Below are positions 58,077 through 64,000 of a stretch of DNA of 64,000 nt, piece by piece (the first letter of the stretch is position 1; each line of letters opens with the position of its first letter). The notes below the pieces were generated by a model that searched no databases, was not told the origin of the DNA, and worked only from the letters and a program-made list of their open reading frames with translations. This DNA is from Physella acuta (Eukaryota; Mollusca; Gastropoda; Physidae), in assembly GCF_028476545.1 (NCBI RefSeq), contig NW_026732319.1:331001-395000 (forward strand). Direction: 5' to 3'. A program made the position numbers and the translations under genes.

Positions 58077-61011
58077 AAGGATTCTGAAGATGTGACGTGT
58101 TAGTTCGTCGCTTATCAGAGGTGGTTCAACGGTGGATACGTTAAGATACTATATCCAACAAAGCATTGGAAACGCATTAACACAGATTACTTGACGTTTG
58201 AATTTAGAACGTTGCACTTAAAAATTATTTTCACATACATAAACGTAATACTTAGAGGGACTTTAAAACTGTTGAAACTATTCAACGTGGTTTTATTTAA
58301 ACAATTATTTTTTAATTTTAGTTAAAGATCAAGTTAAAATACCGATGCAGAATTGCTTTTTAACTGCTATAAAATTACAAATTTCCCGTCGCCACGTTTT
58401 CAATGCACTTCGAATGGTGTTTTTAGAAACCTTTTTTTTTGCCATATATATAAAACCCATCTCAGCAAATAAAACATAATTAAAAGTTCAATGCAAACTC
58501 TCAACAGCGTTCAATAGCTAACGTGATCTTCATTTCACTATGCTGGAAACAAAGTATTAATTGGCGATCGAAATTATAATTGTCAATAAAATGTTGTAAT
58601 TAAAATACCTACCTAGTAAAGGAGGCGAAATTTTTAAAATAAAAACAATCGAAATTACAATTACTTCGTATGGTGTTGGTTTAGTTTTTATTCTATCTGC
58701 CAAGATAAACAAATAATTTCTGCTCGGTACAAAACATTTCCTTCATCTAATTAAAATTCTGATCTGTAAATTTTCATTTTAAATTATTTGTAATGAGCTT
58801 GCTATTTGTAGTTCTGTTTTAACTGAGTAGGAATTTAATGTGTTATATTGAGCTTATTACCAATAGGGAGTGGTTGGTAAAGGATGGAATTTTAAAATTG
58901 TATTTGGATAAAGAAAGTGTGTTCATGCGAGTAAATTAATACTACCAAAGCTACTCAACTAGCAGCAAAAAATCAGGAGGCGACAATGTCACAAATACGT
59001 GTTCATTCTACTGATAAACAGGTTGAATTATTTTTCCTGAAAAAAAAATTGACCACATGCATGTAATCAGATGACTACAATGCTTGCAATAATTTAATCT
59101 TCAAATATGTGTTCAACATTGTTATTGACACTGCGCTAGCAAACGATAATGTGTCACGGAACGAATTGTAGTCACATTTATTTTCATTTATTTATTTATT
59201 CAATTACGGTAACAATAGTAGGCACGGAGGCCATCTTCACATTTGCCGTTTTAAGATAAACAAATAAAACAACAATTTAATACCAGCATTAAAAAATCCC
59301 GTGCTCCAACAAAGTGAATCTTTTGTAAATGTACCAACTCGGGAACAAAACAAAACAAAAAGCAAAAGAAAACACAAACACAATGCAAACACAAACAAAA
59401 ATACAATCTTTTATTCTTGCTACAGAAAAGGTCCTGCTTCTTTGTGTAAATTTAGCAAATAGCGCTATCTGCATCATAAATTTTTTAGGATGCTTTGTGG
59501 CTCTTTGGATTATTCTGCGAGCCTTATGGCGCCTAAGTTAGTTTTAAGGAGCCAGGGGCCTTATGCTTCGCTTCTGCTGTTGTGTAATCGTGTGGTCCCT
59601 TCTACGTCCCTGACACACGGGCGGTCACCAAAGTGTGTTCTACTTCATTATTTCGATACATAATTAACGTACACTTACGTTTTTAATGTGGTAGTTTCAC
59701 GATATTTATGATCCAAGTGCAGGCATTCTATACATTTAAATAACTCTGTTTAAAAAAAAAACATATGTCACTAGTCTAAAGTTTGGTAACGCATTAATGA
59801 AACTTTTTTAACATATTTCTTTAGACCTTTTATTCCCGCGGAATCTCGTTAAATCATCATGTCTGTCAATTATTAAGATAATAACTTTACTTTTTCGTTT
59901 TTCTGCTTTTTTCTTCCAATTAGGTTTTACTCATTTTTATTTTCTCGCAAACGAAGTAAAGAGGAAGTGTTGTAATGGCGCAAAAAAAAAAAATAGAGAT
60001 ATTTACAAAACCAAGAGACTGAAAAATATAGTTTTGTAATTTTGTTCGTATGTCTGTGTTTGTAAGTGTGTTTGTGTGTATGTGTGTCTTTAAACACGAT
60101 AACTTAAGTACCGTTACAGCTTCATTGATAAAGTTTCGTTTTTACGTATTGTATCAAATGTGTTGATCTATATCAACTTTTCAGCGATTCCCGGTAACCG
60201 AAAGTGGAACTTACTCTACTTTAAATTTTTAAAGCCTATAAATTGCGTACTGTTTCAAACAGATACATACATTTTCATACGTAAGTACAATATCTAATCT
60301 AAATTCACTGGTTTCTTTAAAATTTGGGTAATTTATGATAACCGGAAGTAGCAATTTATGCTTATTCCGATTACTCCAAAACGCATTTAAATTTATAAAG
60401 TTCTAATAATATTCCGCACTATTATATAGAGATTATTTGGCTTTCACTTGGCGCGGAATTATGTTTTCTACGAGATTCTATTCTCTTTTTTAAAAAAAGT
60501 TTAAGTAATTAAAAAATGGATTAAAAACCAAGTGTATATCCCAAAGAGCCATCTCCCGTCGTTTTATATAATGCTTGAGACAGTTTAAGGGAGATTACTC
60601 CTGGTTTATTTGTAACAAATTCTTGATAGCATAATTATAAACGTTTGTTAATGTTGTCTATCTTATAAATTCTTAAATTTCCAACTGATAAGCTAGTTTA
60701 GCTTTGTATAACAAACTTGAAAATTTCAAAAATACTACTTTATGGTACATCTAAACGTGTTGTTAATCTAAATTTAAAATAAAACGTACGTGATCTCCCT
60801 TAAACTTTCTGGAATATCTAAAGCTGGCAAATAGCTGTTTACGACAAATTAACGTAAACAATAATGAAAAAAATAGCAACTACAGCAAAATTTAAACAGA
60901 TATTTTTATTCACTTAGAGCAATTTTTACAATACTTTTTTTTATCAAACATTGTAAATTGCTGATTACTTGACTTTCACTTTGGTAGACGATAACTTATT
61001 TTTGGATTCAT
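58077..61011. other. AT-rich spacer between GPCR B and lectin B
   Basis: Duplicate of 35015-37876 with an ACTTCCGG repeat copy at 60035-60620; no gene seen. Confidence 0.5.
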
Positions 61012-61649
61012 CTACACCTCAATGGCAACCCAAGTTAGACCTGCATAGTTAAATTGGCTGTCTTCCCAGGTACTACAGACAAGTTCCATTCCAGTTGCTG
61101 TGACGTTTCTTGCATAAAACGAATACCTAATTTGTTTGGCGTTCCACATATCTAAACCATTTAAAATCACCGTGACAATAGGTGGATTTTTGAAAGGCTT
61201 AGTAAATGTGACTGCCTGGGCATGAAGACGAGCTTTTCCAGATGCTTGGTAGTTATCAGAATTCCCGCAAGAATAAGATCCTTGTTCAAGCAGAGGTGGT
61301 TCGAGATCATTGAGCAGAGTTGTGACCAAGCCACACAACTGATTTGAAGCAGACTCCAATCCTAAGACATCACCATAATAAAATAATATTAACTTAGTTA
61401 TACACAACTGAGTATAATTTGTAATATTTTATTATCTTATAACTTTACAATTTTGTAAAAAAAAAAATAATCACTCATGTCGATAAAATTTACATAATAA
61501 TAAACGTTAACTTTGCTCATTGTTATTAGAAATTCGTTGGATTGTGAAGAGTTTGTGTTTATTTTTCTGTTGACAATTCAATGCTTACCATTACTTGACG
61601 ATATCAGTGCTAGTAGAGTACACAGAGATATTGTAATTTTGGAGTTCAT
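61012..61649 (-). CDS. Secreted H-type lectin, copy B
   Basis: Same two-exon structure as copy A: 61649-61589 (20 residue signal peptide, donor G|GTAAGC) and 61361-61012 (acceptor CTTAG), 136 residues joined. The predicted protein of exon 2 is identical to copy A, although the surrounding duplication has accumulated differences and the neighbouring GPCR copies differ at about eight residues before loop 3. Same domain reading as copy A. Confidence 0.88.
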
Positions 61650-61780
61650 TCTTGAATTCAATCTACAATGCAACAACACAATAAAAAACTACTTTATTAC
61701 TTTTTGTTGAATAAAATCTTGATTTTTAAAAGTAACGTAGTTTACATATTAAAAACAGACCCAATAAACTTTATATTGTA

Positions 61781-61785
<5 letters not shown>

Positions 61786-61849
<64 letters not shown>
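61786..61849. repeat. (TA)n microsatellite
   Basis: Counterpart of the longer run at 38646-38729. Confidence 0.95.
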
Positions 61850-61851
<2 letters not shown>

Positions 61852-61951
61852 TCTAGTCACCGTTGGGCAAAAATAGTTGCAGATATTAGGGAGTTCGCGA
61901 ACTGTAGACTAAATCCTCGCAACACTTAGCTTTGTCTAATAATACTATTCA

Positions 61952-62690
61952 GTGGCTAATGCATATACGACCGTAGATGTTGAAGAACACTTTTTAAATG
62001 AAGTTAAACTTCACCATCGTTTGTTTTTCAAGATGCTGAATAAACAGACAAGTTCGTGTCCGCAATTGCTTGAATTTGTGAAATATATTCATTCATATAG
62101 CAAAAACGAGAAAACAAATGCGCTTTCTGAAACTGAATGATTAAAATAGGAAAACGGCTATGGTGTTTTTACTGATGGTGCACCATCTATGTTAGGGTCA
62201 AAATCGTGCTTTTAGAATACAGATTTAGCTCCCTAACCAAGGGGAATCAAGTTCATGATTCACCGCTATGCCCTCGCCAGCAAGACTCTTTTGGTTCTAT
62301 AGTTATTAAAAGTCGTATATAATGTTAAATCTGTCTTTTTAAAGAACTTAGCCAATACATGAATAAGATAAAATATTTTGCTTTTCTACACTGCAGGACG
62401 CTGGATGTCAAAAGGAAGTATTGTGATTCATGTTTTTGAAAGATAAAATCAAGTTGTTCTTGGAAGTGCAAGGGAAAAAAGTCTTTTCGATATACAATAA
62501 CAAAATGGTATGGTTGAAGAGTATCATACCAAGCAAATATATTTGAACATCAACATGCAAAATGAACGAATATTTTTTCGTTTCATGAAAATCTAGGGTC
62601 CTTTTTATCAGAGATACACAATTGACGAAGAAAAATAAATCTTAGAACTTTTCACTTTAAATAACTAGTTCTAATATTTAGAATGCGCTG
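61952..62690 (+). pseudogene. hAT transposase relic (ZBED5-like), copy B
   Basis: Duplicate of 38832-39560, with a 3 bp insertion and a 9 bp deletion in the first open stretch. Dead. Confidence 0.55.
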
Positions 62691-63299
62691 AATTTCTACA
62701 TATTATAGTAATTGTGAACGATGCAAATTGCCAAACAAGTAAGTCTATAAATAGTTTTTATTATGTTTAGTTCAAAGTGTTAAAGGTTCCACCAATCACA
62801 ATCAAGTTTTTTTTTTGTCAACATATCAACGAATTAATCATAAACGTACGTGCTAAAGTACAACATGTTTTTTAGCCTGTTCGCTTGAAAATAAGTGTTT
62901 CATTTTTCTTCTGAACTTGCATTTTAGTTTGCATTGTAATACTGTTTCTATTTTCGTTTCTGTTTCCGTTTTGTTTCTGTTTATGTTTCTGTTTCAGTGG
63001 CGTAGCTACCGTAAAGCTAGCGTAAGAAAGGCATAGGGACCCAAGGCATTTAGGAGCCCCTTTCCCTCTTAAACAATTAAAACTTTTACATTGCAATTTC
63101 ATTATTTGTTTTGTATAAATAATTTAAAAAAGAAAATGAAAATCCAGTTTCTTTTCTATTATAGAAATGATTAAATGTCCCTATGTTATAGCAATGGGCG
63201 AGAATTTTTTATTTTCCTTACGTTATGCGAAAGAGTAAAACCTGTGGCAACTATAACAATTAATCTTTTAAAAACACCGAAAACACCGATTTCGGACTA

Positions 63300-63505
63300 T
63301 CCCTTCATATACTGACGTCACAGGTGACCTACTCAACTCTACTTCACCTGCCCAGTGTCCCGCCAAGTCTCAGACATGTTTTTATCGTTTAAAAAACGAT
63401 TCCAGCCTAGCATGTCTCTGACCACACTATCCTTTCATATGCTTAGGACAAAGAAACAGATGAACTCTACTTCACCTGCCCTGTATCCTGCAAGTTCAGA
63501 TAGGC
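63300..63505 (+). mobile_element. SINE tail, copy B
   Basis: Duplicate of 40185-40390. Confidence 0.6.
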
Positions 63506-63571
63506 AACTTTATCATTCACATCTAAAAAAAAAAATTGAAAAAAAAATATCATTGATATATTGGTCTAGAA

Positions 63572-63770
63572 CAGGGGTCTCCAAACTTTTCAGTCCGAGG
63601 GCCGCATTAACTATCAAATTTCAGTTCGGGGGCCAGTTTCTTCTGGGAATGTCTTTAATTTTTCTGAGCAAAGTTCCTCAGCCATCACCAACAAACGTTT
63701 TTTCCGTGGACTAAAATATCTCCGCGGGCCGGATGAGAGGACATCGCGGGCCGTAGTTTGGAGACCCCTG
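63572..63770 (+). mobile_element. hAT-type MITE (CAGGGGTCTCCAAACT ends), copy B
   Basis: Same element and same GTCTAGAA target duplication as copy A, but the CATCCGGCCCGCGG part is missing, a deletion between short GGGCCG repeats. Confidence 0.9.
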
Positions 63771-64000
63771 GTCTAGAACCTGTGCCACCCGCATGAGAGC
63801 CGACTACACTACCAACTTAGCTATTTACTCGTGACGTCACAAATGAATTTTTATACTATACTTTGAGTCTCCTTATGCAACTTGATTTACGCGCATAGAT
63901 CTAGATCTAGATCTAAGTCTAGTAGTAGTAACTTTCAAATTAAATTTTATCTTAAATTAGCCAAACAAAGATTTATATAAAATAATTAAGGCCTGAAATA

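Overview
The window is eukaryotic, very AT-rich, intron-containing and repeat-dense. The host genes suggest a gastropod mollusc, probably a freshwater pulmonate snail: short secreted CAP/SCP proteins, an H-type (Helix agglutinin-like) lectin with a signal-peptide exon, and a class A chemoreceptor-like GPCR. The species call is an inference; nothing here proves it.

Layout. 1-2746: one end of a Ty3/gypsy-like LTR retrotransposon (minus strand), running off the left edge. 3426-6500: CAP gene 1. 7411-9547 and 14312-16611: two mirror-image arrays, each of three units made of a long palindrome, a tRNA-His-like sequence and a ~330 bp body, facing each other across 4.8 kb. 17100-20673: CAP gene 2 (intact). 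24353-29254: CAP gene 3 (intact), followed by a GPCR relic. 29.9-33.2 kb: transposon-rich insert (poly-G MITEs, hAT transposase fragment). 33.2-40.9 kb and 56.4-64 kb: two copies of a recent segmental duplication carrying a CAP last exon, a GPCR and an H-type lectin. 41-49.4 kb: simple-sequence desert, including a 2 kb hexanucleotide array and a ~0.6 kb CTGA array. 49490-51057: CAP gene 4 remnant. 52038-56569: CAP gene 5, lacking exon 3.

All CAP genes share one five-exon plan with the same phases (exon 1 always 138 nt, exon 2 always 103 nt), so the cluster grew by tandem duplication. The ancestral block appears to have been CAP gene (+), GPCR (-), lectin (-), with CAP and GPCR tail to tail. 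Each extra copy is damaged differently: gene 1 has lost its last splice donor, gene 5 has lost exon 3, GPCR copy A has a frameshift and GPCR copy B has lost its upstream start. Both lectin copies predict the same protein.

The two most unusual signals are (i) the mirrored tRNA-His/palindrome arrays, whose ~100 bp hairpin arms change together and whose loop is flipped in one unit, and (ii) minisatellites that repeatedly copy the 5' splice sites of CAP introns 1, 2 and 4, in places with the end of the upstream exon.
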